Source of the DNA: Thermothelomyces thermophilus ATCC 42464
Lineage: Eukaryota > Ascomycota > Sordariomycetes > Sordariales > Chaetomiaceae
Length of the DNA stretch: 64,000 nucleotides
Assembly: GCF_000226095.1 (NCBI RefSeq)
Contig: NC_016472.1
Span: 806,001 to 870,000, forward strand
Reading direction: 5' to 3'
The translations under genes were made by a program, and so were the position numbers. Positions 17,038 to 28,566 of this stretch are shown here, in pieces; position 1 is the stretch's first letter; every line of letters starts with the position of its first letter. Below the pieces are notes generated by a model, which saw nothing but the letters and a program-made list of their open reading frames with translations, made no database searches and was not told the DNA's origin.

Positions 17038-18812
17038 GCATCGGCCGTGTCTTCTTATTTTTTTTCCCCCGTGCTTCGTTTTTTGGCTGGCTGGTTAGCT
17101 GGTCTTTGATGGTTGGATGAAGAGGTGTTCTTCCCCGCGGAATGGAGCATCTGCACGGTTGTTATTTCTAATGGCATCATGAAGGGAGGAGCTTGTACCA
17201 CAGTGTGTTCCTATCTCTGTAGCGCTTCTGAGAGCTCGACATACAAGAGCGAAATCCTGTGTTTGGCTCTAGCCGTGACGTTGCTGAATGAGATACCCCT
17301 GTTGATCTGCCATGGAAGAAACGACTGCCTTGGCGTTGTACAACATCTGCGACGTGTTCTGCCATTGGATACCTATGACGCCGCGTCTGCCGGCCACCCT
17401 CTGCATATCCGCATTGTCGGGCGCGCCTCCACGTGCGCATCTCCACGTGTGCGTCTATGTTGTGTCCACACTAGTGTAGATGACAGTGAGACAGAACGTC
17501 AAACTGTCTCGTATCTATAAACAGTGACACCCACTTACCGCAGGGGTTCAGTGTTACTCACACAGGGTCTACACTACGGAGGTAGACCCTGATCCAGCAG
17601 GGAGTGCCATTGAATGAAGATGGAGAGCCAGGAGTGACTCCCTGGCCGTGGCCTCGTCAATCCTCTGCAATCGTAGAACGAATGGGCCACACTGCTGTTG
17701 CTTTCGCAAAGGTCAAGACGACGGCTGATAAGTGGCCGGTGGTTCCTCTGCCTCCGCCCACATTCTGTAGCGAAAACGCATCTGTCGACGATGCACAGAC
17801 AGGCAAAGATGTTGGATTAGCGAGTCTAAAGTCCAGGCCGCGACACTCCCTTGACCTCAGAGCGATGATAAGAGGCCGGCAGGGCTAACCGAAACAGAGC
17901 AGTCGTTAAGGGCTCATCGGCAGGGATTGGCAATTCTTCCATACTTAGTATACTTCTTCCAAACCATCATTCCAAAAGCAGCAGCGGAGTGAAGGCGTTT
18001 GTCCTTTATTTACGATACGCTCACCTCGACATTACTGAGCTCTCGTGTAAACACCTAATAAGCTCGCCATTGGCCTCAGGATCGCGCTCTAACTGAGTAT
18101 GGTTGTGCCGCATCGCAGAGCCGATCCGAACCCGTAAATTTCTACTAAAGCAAGGATTTTCGAAGCAAAGGTTCTCTATGAAATTTTACTCCTCTCGTCT
18201 TCTTTTTGCACTTCATCAGCTCGCTGTCTCGCTCGCCTCCTTTTCCCTGCTAGAACCTTTGGTGTTCGCCTAGCAACATGCACTTGGCCCAAAACAATTT
18301 CTCCAAGAGCAGAAAAAAAAATGATTGCGCTGCCGCAGCCGTGGGATCGACAACATCCCTCTGGCGATCAACAAACTCAAATCGCTTGCTCTGGCTCCCA
18401 GATATGCATCAAAATGAGAGTGCAACCAAAAAAGTTACTACTACCGTGTACAGTAAAAATATAAGTAACATCTTTATTAGATCCTAATCTTGACTTCTAA
18501 AATACCAGACCACAAAATGGTGATGTTTGGGCTGATTGTTGTGATGGTGTTGATATTTCGTCGGGATGGACCGTGCCTTGAAGACTGGCGAATCCGTGAC
18601 ACGATTGGCCGGCCGCAGACTTGTTCACAGCAGCGGTCAAGAAAGTCTGCCCCACCAATCTTCCAAAGTAGGGACCTCTCTCCGCACTGGCACCGACCCT
18701 TTCCTTTTGTTCTCTCCGCATCCGCGCTGTGCGCCTACTGCTGCTCGACTCCGCTTCAGTTCTACATTCCACCGGCACCTCTACCTAATACCGACCTGTC
18801 GACACCGTCAAG
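17038..18812. other. intergenic with a perfect inverted repeat; alpha-tubulin promoter side
   Basis: No gene supported. AGGGTCTAC at 17564-17572 is repeated inverted as GTAGACCCT at 17582-17590 with a 9-nt loop. A smaller GAGACAG/CTGTCTC pair lies near 17490-17513. The last ~130 bases, up to the short first exon at 18813, are C/T-rich. Confidence 0.5.
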
Positions 18813-20755
18813 ATGAGAGGCGAGGTAAGATTACTCCCCCCAAAACCCCACCCTTTGATGCGCCCGCATGGCCGTCCTATCGGAGCCCCCCTCCCCCCCG
18901 GACGATCTGCTCCGGTCCTTCCTCTGAGCCCTGTAAAAATTGCCGAGAAGATAGCATCGCCGTCTGTGTCCACGGCAACTCGACCGACGCCAACGACGTT
19001 TCACCACCGACCCTCTCTGCCTTTCACGGCCGGTTGGCGGGATCCGATTTCCCTGGGTCGGTCGACGGCCTTGCGCAACGGCGATAAGCTTAATGGACCT
19101 CGGCACGAAGGGTTCTAGAGCTCGCTGAGCACCGTCACGGCGCGAAACACATGATCCGGATTCTGACGTGTTTTTTTTTTTACGCCCAACTAGATTCTTC
19201 ACGTTCACCTGGGCCAGGCTGGCGCCCAGCTGGGTCACAGTGCTTGGGAGCTGTAGGTCCTCACCGCCGCTTCTCGTTATGTTTCCTGCTCTCGCGACCT
19301 TGGCCTGACCGATGGTTCCAGGTACCTTCTTGAGCATGGTCTCGCAGCGGACGGCCGCCCGGATCCCAATGCCAAGGACCTCGCCGAGGGCGGCTCGTTT
19401 GAGACCTTCTTCACCGAGACGAGCAATGGAAAATATGTCCCCCGGTCCATCTTTGTCGACCTCGACCCCTCTCCTATCGACGAGATCCGCACCGGCACCT
19501 ACCGCCAGCTCTTCCACCCCGAGCTCCTGATCAGCGGCAAGGAGGATGCTGCCAACAACTACGCCCGTGGCCACTACACCATCGGCAAGGAGATGATTGA
19601 CAACGTCATCGACCGCATCCGCCGCGTTGCTGGTATGCTCTCCGCATGACTCGGGAGCTGGTGGGCGCAGAGCTGACCCGATCGATTAGACAACTGCCAG
19701 TCTCTCCAGGGTTTCCTGGTCTTCCACTCGTTTGGCGGTGGTACCGGCTCCGGTTTTGGTGCCCTCCTCCTCGAGCGCCTGTCGACCGACTATGGCAAGA
19801 AGTGCAAGCTGGAGTTCACCGTCTACCCGTCGCCGCGCCTCTCCTCTGCCGTCGTCGAGCCCTACAACGCTGTCCTTTCCACCCACAGCACCATCGAGAA
19901 CTCGGACTGCACCTTCCTGGTTGACAACGAGGCCGTTTTCGACATCTGCCGCCGGAATCTGGACATTCCTCGGCCGAGCTACGAGCACCTCAACCGCCTG
20001 ATTGCCCAGGTCGTCTCTTCCATCACCTCTTCCCTGCGCTTCGACGGTGCCCTCAACGTCGACCTGAACGAGTTCCAGACCAACCTGGTCCCGTACCCGC
20101 GTATCCACTACCCGTTGATCAGCTACGCCCCCGTCATTTCGGCCGCCAAGAGCGCTCACGAGAGCTTCAAGGTCTCGGACCTGACCTTCCAGTGTAAGTC
20201 CCCCCCCCCCCCGCGGGCGTCTTACGCGTGCGCGGACCATGTTACCGCAGTTGCGCTGACTCTTTCCCTTCCCAAGGCTTCGAGCCCAACAACCAGATGG
20301 TTGTCTGCGACCCCCGCAAGGGCAAGTACATGGCCGTCGCTCTCCTGTACCGCGGCGACGTCGTGCACCGCGACTGCTCCGCCGCCGTCGCCCAGCTCAA
20401 GTCCAAGGCCTCGTTCAACCTGGTCGAGTGGTGCCCGACCGGCTTCAAGATCGGCATCAACTACCAGAAGCCCGTCGCCGTGCCCGCCGCCCCCGAGGAC
20501 GGTGGTCTCGCCTCCGTCGACCGCTCCGTCTCCATGCTGTCCAACACCACCGCCATCGCCGAGGCCTGGTCGCGCCTCGACTACAAGTTCGACCTCATGT
20601 ACAGCAAGCGCGCCTTCGTCCACTGGTATGTCGGCGAGGGCATGGAGGAGGGCGAGTTCAGCGAGGCCCGCGAGGACCTGGCCGCTCTCGAGAAGGACTA
20701 CGAGGAGGTCGCTGCCGACTCGGCCGAGTTCGACGAGGGCGAGGCCGAGTACTAA
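18813..20755 (+). CDS. alpha-tubulin
   Basis: Five exons, 18813-18824, 19194-19252, 19322-19632, 19690-20193 and 20277-20755, give 454 residues with agreeing phases. The tiny 12-nt first exon codes MRGE and is followed by a 369-nt intron, a placement common in fungal alpha-tubulins. Key features: [20 protein letters not shown], the nucleotide-binding loop [18 protein letters not shown], alpha-specific stretches CLVDNEA-type ([18 protein letters not shown]), [40 protein letters not shown], and an acidic tail ending EAEY (C-terminal Tyr). The insert in the H1-S2 loop ([20 protein letters not shown]) is typical of one fungal alpha-tubulin type. It polymerises with beta-tubulin into microtubules. 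Intron 4 contains a poly-C run near 20203-20212. Confidence 0.96.
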
Positions 20756-21621
20756 GCGGCTGGAACCGTGGTGTGCGCGCGCGCTCGGTGCAGTCACGGT
20801 TTCGGGCCGGGTGCTTGCCTGTGTGCGCGCAGGTAAGACAAGCCTCTTGGTGAGTTGGTTGCCTGGTAGGGCTCGCCTCCGCTCGGCAACAAACAAACTG
20901 ATAATCGGAGGGCTTGTTACGTACCTGAGGCGCTCCTCTGGGGGATGAGAAACGAAGGAGGGAGGGAAGGAAGGAAGGAAGGAAATGAGGTGGATGGCAC
21001 TTTTGCTTTCTATGCGTCTATGAAGATAATATCCCCAGCAAGTTGTGTTCGTTACTGCTTCTGGCTCTGTCCATTTTAAGAGATAGCAAATCGTGGATAG
21101 GGGCCTCGGTATCTAGACCACTGCTGATTCCTCTATTACGTTTCTGTATTCGTGGGCACCTGATGGTTTCTCTGGGCACATTCCCGGGTGGCACCAAAAA
21201 AAAGGGTACCTACTGGATTCCGAGAGTCTAGTAGTGGATAGGGGACCAGAATGTTATAATTCGGACTTTTGAAACCAGGCCCGCGACAGAGACGCCAGAG
21301 GTTTCTCAAAGTCCACATCCGTAAAGTGTCCGCAAACACCCGCGAACCAGCGTCTCAAGCACGGTGGTGCCACCGGGGCCTCTCCCCCATTTCTATACAA
21401 AATGGTATGAACTGCCTACTCTTCCTCTCACCATCGGTCAAGGCCGCGCCCTCGCCATTCTAATCATCTACCGTTCAAAACAAAGAACTTCCAGAGGCCG
21501 TGCAGACAAAGGGCGGTGCTCTATACTGGTTTCGTGCCGCCCATTCCGTTTGGCAAGGAAGCTGGCTTCCTTCCGCCCGTAATAGCGACCGCAAGTTCGC
21601 CCTCACACTACCAAGTGCTAC
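20756..21621. other. intergenic between convergent genes
   Basis: Holds the 3' regions of alpha-tubulin and NOP12. A GGAA/GGGA microsatellite lies at about 20957-20984. No gene seen. Confidence 0.5.
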
Positions 21622-23681
21622 TTACTTCCCGGCCTTCCCGGCCTTCCCGGCCTTGGCCTTGGCCTTCTTCTTCTTCTTAGAAGCTTTGGGCTTAGCCTTG
21701 GCCGCCTTGGACTTTGTCTTCTTGAACTTGAGGTCCCTGGGCTTGCCGTCCCTCGCGCTCGCTCGCTTCCCCTCAAAGACGAATTGCTCGGGCGCCTTGA
21801 TCCCGCCGTTCTCGCCGCCTTCTGTGCCGCCGCCGTTCAAGAACCGCTCCTTCCGCGCCTGTCTCTTCTTGTTGACCGGGCCGGCGGGCTTGCCGGTGAG
21901 CTTCGCCGCGCCGAACCGGCCGAGCAGTTTGCTCGCGCGGCCGGCGAGGGTCTGGGCCTCGGCGGTCAATTTGGGAACGTAGCTGGCGGCGTCGGTGCCA
22001 TTGGCCTTGCGGCCGCCCTTCTTCTTGTCCAGCTTGGCGCTCATGCGGGCTTCCATTGCGCGGGCCGTCTTGTGCGGGGCCTTGCAGCGGCTGACGCGCA
22101 GCTCGCGCGGGAGCATGGGCGGAAACTTCTTGCCATTGAGGAGGATGGCGGACTCGACCGCGTTGCCGTCCTTCAGAAGAACAGGGTGTTAGCTGGGCCA
22201 GTCTAGCAAAAGGTGTCGGGGTTTGGGGGGGGGGGAAGGGGGGGAGGGTTGGTGTAAACGAGCAGGCGGCAACTTACGTAAAACTGAACATAGGCAAAGC
22301 CTTTACCCACGCGAGTGACAGGATCCCTTACGACGCGAACACTTTCGACTTTGCCCGCTTCTTCCCCGAAGACGCGCCACAGTCCTTCTTCCACGTCCAT
22401 GGGTGTCTTGGTCCGCTTGCGCTTCACAACTACTTCCTTGCCCTCCTCGTCGATCTTGGTGTTATACACAGTCTCGTCATCGACGAAACCCAGATTGCCG
22501 ACGAAGACGCAGCGGCGATGGTCAATGGGTGCCGGGTGAGCCACGCTGTCGACCCTGAGGTGCCGGTCAAGCACGATGGTGCCATTGAGCTGCGCCACTG
22601 CGAGCCGAGAAGCCGCAGTGGTGCTGTAGACGACGTAGGCGTTCGTGGATTTCGTGGTAGCCTCCAGAACCTCCTTCTTGATGTACGCCGCGCGTTTCGG
22701 TATACCGGCCGACTGGAAGGGAGTCGAACGGAATCGGATGGACTCTACTTTCTGAGGCGGATCCGCGTTTTTGTCGAGGACAGACGACAGGTGACGGAGC
22801 AGCGTCTTCTTAGCCTTGCGTGACTTGATCGCTTCAACCGAGACGTTACTGAGGAAGACAGTGCGGTTCGCCTTCTCTAGTTCGGCCGCTGTGGGATCGG
22901 CGGCGATCGATTCGTGAACGGGCACATCATCTCCAGATTCATCATCGTCCTCCTCTTCGGGAGAAGACGTTGCCGAAACCGCTTTGTTGTCTGCTATCGC
23001 GTCCGCCTTGCGACGCTTCACGGATGGCTTCTCTTCGTTCGTGAGGCGCTCCAAGTAATCGGCCTCAAGAGCTTCATCGTCGTCTCGTTGCTTCCGCTTC
23101 CGCTTCCGGCCCTCATTCTGGTGTTTGTCACCTGAAACAGCCCTCTCCATGATTTCAGCGGCTGCGGCCTCGTCATCCACGCTCGAAGCATCGGCCTCGC
23201 CGTCGACCTCCGACTCATCTTTGCCGGACACCTCTCCGTCTTCCTCCTCGTTATCACTGTCGTCCTCGTTCTCGCTCTCGTCCTCCTCTTCGTATGGCAT
23301 ACTAGCATCTGACTCGGCACCGGATTCCTCCTCAAGTTCCTCCTCGGGAGCTTCCGATTCCTCGTTCTCGGAATTGTCTTTATCTTCCTCGTCTTCCTCG
23401 CCCTTCGAGGCCGTTTTAGGCTTCTGCGGGAGCAGATCTGCATAGCGGGATTTTGGGGGGGTCTTGACGGCTCCAGCCTACGAGGAGATTAGTTAGCATT
23501 CGTGATCATCAAACAGACTTGAGCTGTCGGCAGCTTACACTTTGGGAAAACAAGGCGTCCAAAGCGGGGTCAATCGCCTTAAATGCGGCTGACAAGCCGG
23601 GTTTGCTGCCCGAAAGAAGTCAGTAAAAAGAGTATAGTATAAGAATGGTCCAGTGGAGCTTCATACGTACCCTTTGGCCAT
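21622..23681 (-). CDS. NOP12: nucleolar RNA-binding protein NOP12
   Basis: Four exons on the minus strand, 23671-23681, 23539-23605, 22278-23477 and 21622-22170, give 608 residues in phase. The first exon is only 11 nt (MAKG). The start [20 protein letters not shown] fits the NOP12 family. A long acidic region is followed by RRM1 ([20 protein letters not shown], then [20 protein letters not shown]) and RRM2 ([20 protein letters not shown], then [10 protein letters not shown] and [20 protein letters not shown]). The C-terminus is a very Lys-rich tail ([20 protein letters not shown]). Yeast Nop12 binds pre-rRNA and supports 25S and 5.8S maturation in the nucleolus; the same role is inferred here. 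Longer than yeast Nop12 (~460 residues), mainly because of the acidic N-terminal part. Confidence 0.92.
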
Positions 23682-24406
23682 TTTGCTGTTTGGTCGCACT
23701 CAGAAGGGCGAGCTTAAGCTCCGAGTTGAGCACAGCGAACTCGCGTACGCGGGGTTGAATGATGCAAGCAAAATTGCCGTCTCTCGAATTGAGTTGCGTT
23801 ACTGTCCTGCCTGATGGTGCAGAAACATATGGAGATATGCGAGTTCTTTCTCCGCTGGTTTATTTTTTTCGCTTCTCTTACAGTTTTCCTCGCAGACGCA
23901 GCGCTGCTCCTTCCGAGCGCCGCGCATCCGGCAAGGAGGGTTCCAAAAGTGCCGAAAATTCGCTTATCGCTTGTTATCGCCAACTGCCGGCTTTGACCGC
24001 CTAGCGCCCAGCGTCGGCGGCAGGGCAATGGAAGCCCGTCCCCAAGCAGGGCCGCTTCTGCCCATTTGTGCTCCCTCCTGCTTGTTGCTCTGCGCGGCGC
24101 TTCTCCCACTACCGAACTCCCAAATCTTTCCCACCAGACACAATACCACCCCCCCGCCTCGATGCGAATTCAACGGCGATAGCGCACTCTGCCGTCTTCT
24201 CTGCATCGACTAATATCATTTCTTTTACCATAATTCTGCTCTCTGTCTTATTCCCGGTCACAACCTGCTGCCAAATCCACAGCTGCCCGGTCGCGGAAGC
24301 TATCGAGTTCAAGTTTGCGCGCTCGCCCCTCTGTCGGCCACCACCACCCCCGACATCTCTAGTTCGGTTGTTAGCGACTCACGTAGACCCTGCCGCATGG
24401 TCTACG
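23682..24406. other. divergent promoter region, NOP12 and DEP1-like gene
   Basis: No gene seen. The frame of the downstream gene is open back to 24068 without an ATG that looks better than 24407, so part of this is 5' leader. Confidence 0.5.
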
Positions 24407-26664
24407 ATGGCCACAGAGGATACCACGCCGTCCTTTGCACCGTCAAGCCCGCCCGCGCCCGCGCCGGACAACGACGCCAGCAACGCATCGAGCCCCCTTA
24501 GCGAGCCCGAAGACAAGGATACTTATGGCGACGAGGCGGATCTAGACATGCGTGATCTCGGCGACGGCAACAACACTCCAGGTCGGAACGGAGCCCAGGG
24601 AGAACCTGGCTCTGACCCTGCCTCCCAGTCAGACGACGACAGCAAGCTGTCCGAAGTGGACGTCAATGACTCGGAAGCGGAGACAGAGAGACTCTATGAT
24701 ACCCCTCCAAAGAATGGCGCGACACGCGACGCGGCGGGCGCGGTTGGTGAGGGGAACCGGAGATTCACCGACCGCCGAGACCGGGTCTTTGAACGAAGCC
24801 CGAGCAAGCTTCATCAGCAGTTACGTGCCGGCGTTGATGCTGACGAAGCGGTTGGCGGTCGCAACTCAGCTTCGGAACCAGAGGATGGTGAGGATGACGA
24901 CGTGTCAGTTCCCTCCAGCGAAGCCGAGCTCGATTCCGCCAAGCAGCCACGGCTCCGAGCGGCCGCTCTGGGCAAAAAGAGCCAAGCGGCACCCTCCAAC
25001 AATGCACCCACCTCTCACCCTAGGAAGACCTCGGCCGACTCTCGGAAGCGAAAGCGTTCATCGGTAGCCGAACAGTCCGACTCTGAGCAGCCGCTTAAGA
25101 AGCGGACTGGGTTGGTCAGCGGCGCTGACCGCGAATCTGCCGACGATGTTGCCATGGCTGACGATGACGCGATCTCGACAAATCCACAAAGCAGTAACCA
25201 CACTGCAGAGGAGGAGGACGAGGAGCCCGAAGCTACAACAGAACCTAAAGAGGAACTTCCCGACGCCGCTGAGGAAGACGTGGCGGTGTCGTCCGGGTCC
25301 CGGAAAGGGAGGCGCAGTCCCGCGAAGAAACGGAAGAGCAAGAGCCCGGAGGAAAGAAACGCAAAAGAGGAAGCGCCAGAGGAACCTCCAGAAGATGCCG
25401 AGACACAAAGTCTTGAGGTTCCGACGCCTCAGGCCGAGGACGATCATGTCGACGAAGTTGATGAAGAGGCGGAGGCCGCACATCGGAACGAGGAAGAGCG
25501 TACGTGTCTGTTCGAGCTCCTTTTCACGTTTAGTCGACTCTAACCAGAAAGCAGTGGAGCGCAAAAAAGCGGCCTGGGAGGAGCTGATATCCATCGAGAA
25601 GCAGTTCAGCAGCTTCCGAGAGCGGTTCGTGATTTGCCATGCCCACCAGCGCCAGAAGCCGATCGCTAACTCTGTTATAGCCTCTACCGGGAACGTCTAG
25701 AGCAGCTCAACCGAGAAGAAGCGATGCTCACGGGCGACAACCCCACGCATCCCGAGTACCTCGCAATGCTACAATGCTTGCAAGAACGGCGGGACGAGAA
25801 GATCAGGAGGAGCACGCTCGAGTTACAGTTCAAGCTATCGGTGCTCCGGCGCCGAGCAGTTGCGGAACGTGCCCAGATCATGTCGCAGTTCTACCAAGCT
25901 GTGCGGGAGTCGAGAGACGAGACGGTGGCAGAGCTGGGCCGAGAGTGGTATCAAATCCAGCAGGAACGGCGGCGGGCAGCGAACACGATACCGGATTATG
26001 GGCTTCGGTTTCCCGCTACGCGGGCGCAGGCCATCCGAGATGCCGTCTCATACAACAAGGAGGTCTCGGTCCTCTCCGGGTTCGCTAAGCACGTCGGTTT
26101 CCCAGCGGCGCCGTCGATCAATGGTGCTACCGAGGAACAAGTGGAGGCCGACCTGGAGGCGATCCAGGTGAGTCTGCTCTGACCACAACTGTCTGGCCGA
26201 TGGGAGATCCGTACTGATGACGATAACAGAGTGCTCGCGAGGCACTGCCGAGACACAACTCGAACCAAGTGCCCGGCTACCGCCCAGAATACCCAGGGGG
26301 GATTTCGCCGTTTGTACAGGGACTTGGAGCTGCCGGCGAACAGTTTATTGAACAGACGCCGTGGGCAAACCCAAACCACCCAGCCCATCGCATGCAGCAG
26401 CAGCATCATCATCATCACCATCATCATCACCCACCGCACCGCGACATCAACGTCCAGCCCACGTACGCCGGTCCGTCGTCAGCTCCGAAGAGGCAATCCA
26501 ACCAGCCTGGAGCCATGTACTCCTCAAGCACATCTACTATCCTTAATGGCGACTCTCCGGCCCAAGTACAAAAGACGCATTCACCGGCAATGCCGGAGTC
26601 CTCACTTAAGGGGAAGATGGGCCCCGAGCCGCTAAGGCGAGAGCCCGCCATCCACGCTTCCTGA
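24407..26664 (+). CDS. DEP1/Sds3-family subunit of the Rpd3L histone deacetylase complex
   Basis: Exons 24407-25499, 25555-25624, 25681-26167 and 26230-26664 join in phase to 694 residues. The first ~360 residues are acidic, disordered and studded with nuclear-signal clusters (SRKRKRSSV, AKKRKSKSP). The conserved Sds3-like domain spans ~365-520: ERKKAAWEELISIEKQFSSF, YRERLEQLNREEAMLTGDNP, THPEYLAMLQCLQERRDEKI, then AERAQIMSQFYQAVRE. This is the coiled-coil domain that anchors Dep1/Sds3 proteins in the large Rpd3/Sin3 deacetylase complex. The C-terminal part has a nine-His run (26403-26431 region) and a Pro/Ser-rich tail. Start ATG 24407 (MATEDTTPSFAPSSPPAPAP) was chosen over the longer ATG-less frame. 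DEP1 is preferred to SDS3 because of the long acidic N-terminus. Confidence 0.9.
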
Positions 26665-27258
26665 TCTTGCTCTCTTTTTCGACCTACCGGTTCTCATGTC
26701 GTACGTTTTAGGACTTGCGGTTGTCAGCGCCGAATTTCAGCGGAGTTTCAGATGCAGGCATTGGGGATATTCACGGGTCCGCGTTTCCGTTTTGCTTTTG
26801 TTTTCTCGGCCTTGTCAGATGGGCTTCTAACGCGCCACGGAGGGATACGGATGGAGGTTTCGGGTTGACTAATGTCATATAGATGAGGTATGTGTATTGA
26901 TGAGGAGGTGTACAAAACTGGCGATCCCTTGTCCATAATGAAGATTTGATCGTTTGATCGATCGCGGAAGGGTGGTCTGATGTTCGGTCTGGACGTGTCG
27001 TATCGAACTCGGCTTGGTGAGTGTTGGGACCGATAGACTGAGCCGATACCCGGAGCAGTTGTCTCACGAGAAAAAACTGGGCCAAGGCTGCTCGTGGATG
27101 CTTTGAATCAAATAGGACTCCCCCAACTCCCGTGTATATGTCAGTTATACAGTAATACAGGTGCCGCCGTAAGCATCGCCTCTTCCCTTCCCCGCGTACA
27201 TGTTACAGACATAGCTGGGTGCTGCCTGGTTCCCCCTTCTGGGTAATAGCAAGCGTCC
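26665..27258. other. intergenic between convergent genes
   Basis: 3' regions of the DEP1-like gene and COA3; no gene seen. Confidence 0.4.
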
Positions 27259-27621
27259 TCACTTCTTCGCATCCTGAGATGCGGGTTTCACCGGCACATC
27301 AGGAACCTTGACGTCCTCGAACTCGTCTTGGCCGATCGCGTTGATAGTGTAAGCCCCTGAAGAAGGCCCGGGAGTTAGCTTGGTGCAAAATGCTGATTCC
27401 GAAACGTAAGAAATTCAAGGATCCGTACAAACACCGACGGCAATCGCCCCGAGAGCGAGGCCGGTCACAGTGTTCTTGACAAGGTATGGCCGCCGCGCCC
27501 GGATCAGAGCAGGCGATTGCCGGTTGCGGGCGTCCCAGTAGGTCGAGCGCGAGAAACTTGAAGGGTGTTAGCCTGGCTCTCTATGGTTGTCGGAGGTGTG
27601 ATTGTGGTGAACAGACCCCAT
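27259..27621 (-). CDS. COA3: cytochrome c oxidase assembly factor 3 (COA3)
   Basis: A 74-residue protein assembled from three minus-strand exons: 27617-27621 (only ATGGG), 27435-27556 and 27259-27356. The first intron is 60 nt with a GGCTAAC branch point. The product reads MGFSRSTYWDARNRQSPALI, RARRPYLVKNTVTGLALGAI, AVGAYTINAIGQDEFEDVKV, then PDVPVKPASQDAKK. This matches the COA3 (CCDC56) family: an N-terminal RQSPALIRAR block, one membrane span (~residues 31-50) and an acidic DDF/DEFEDV tail facing the intermembrane space. COA3 works with COA1 and MSS51 in translation feedback and maturation of Cox1 in the mitochondrial inner membrane. No single open frame covers it, so it is easily missed. 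Divergent from PTA1. Confidence 0.88.
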
Positions 27622-28566
27622 TGCGACGTTGAAGGGCCGTGTGGCTGCTCTGGAGGGGTCAATCGTGTGTTGGCGTCCTTGGGAATCGGCGAATTTGTAT
27701 CGAGCATCGGAGATTCCCGCGTGGGTATAATCCGTACACTAGGTTACACCGTAATCGAAGCTTATCGCTAATCAGCGAATGAGGACACGGGCGCATCCAG
27801 AAGCCTGCGAGGGGCTGGACCGTGCTCCAAAACGGGACCCTGGGCCTTTCACGTCACCTCAACCGAAGCGCGTCTGCCAGCAATGGTAGCTTCCCAAACC
27901 TCAACGGTCGCCATACCCACATTTCACACTTTGACCGCACCACGACAATTGATTTCTATTAAGCGACGAAAAGAGGGGAGTTGAGGCGATTGTCAAGCGG
28001 CATCACACAGACTTCTTTGGGCAGTGGAATTGATGAACTTGGTACCACCAGCCTACCACCAGCCATCTGCCAGAGTTTTGAACTTTTCCCGATAGCTCCA
28101 CCATTTTTTATCGACATCCACGCGCGCAACCACGCAGTATGACCTGAACCTCGCCCTGGGGCCTCGAAAGTCGACACTAGAGTCTTGACTGCCCGGCCGT
28201 GATTCTTGTCTTGGCTGTGGCACAATTCGCTCTCTTCAGCTCTCTTTCAGCGCATCGGGTTCGCAGATTGGAGGAGAAGGGCGGTGCGCTGGCTTGAACG
28301 ACCAACAAACAGTCCTGACTGTCTTGTCCTGTCATCTTTTTCTTCTTGAGCATCTGAGCACTTGAGCACTAGCCAGCCCGCTTTGTAGACTCTGCACTGC
28401 CCTGACCGTCGCATTCATCGCTCTCGTCACTCCTGGTCGTTTCTGTCAGCTAGGCAAACCATCTTGGCCCACGGTCCCAGTATCCCAGCCCGCTAGAGAA
28501 GGGGACCACGTGAGCGAGATAGCGTACCAACAGCGACAGCAACGAGAGAGAAAAAAAAAGAAAAAG
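27622..28566. promoter_or_regulatory. shared divergent promoter region of COA3 and PTA1
   Basis: 945 nt between the two start codons, without a supported gene. A short direct repeat lies near 28350-28370 (gagcatctgagcacttgagcact). The end just before 28567 is A/G-rich (gagagaaaaaaaaagaaaaag). Regulatory role inferred from position only. Confidence 0.4.

Noticed and set aside
26403-26431. CAT/CAC repeat as a free microsatellite
   Set aside because: It codes for the His run of the DEP1-like protein and is part of that exon.
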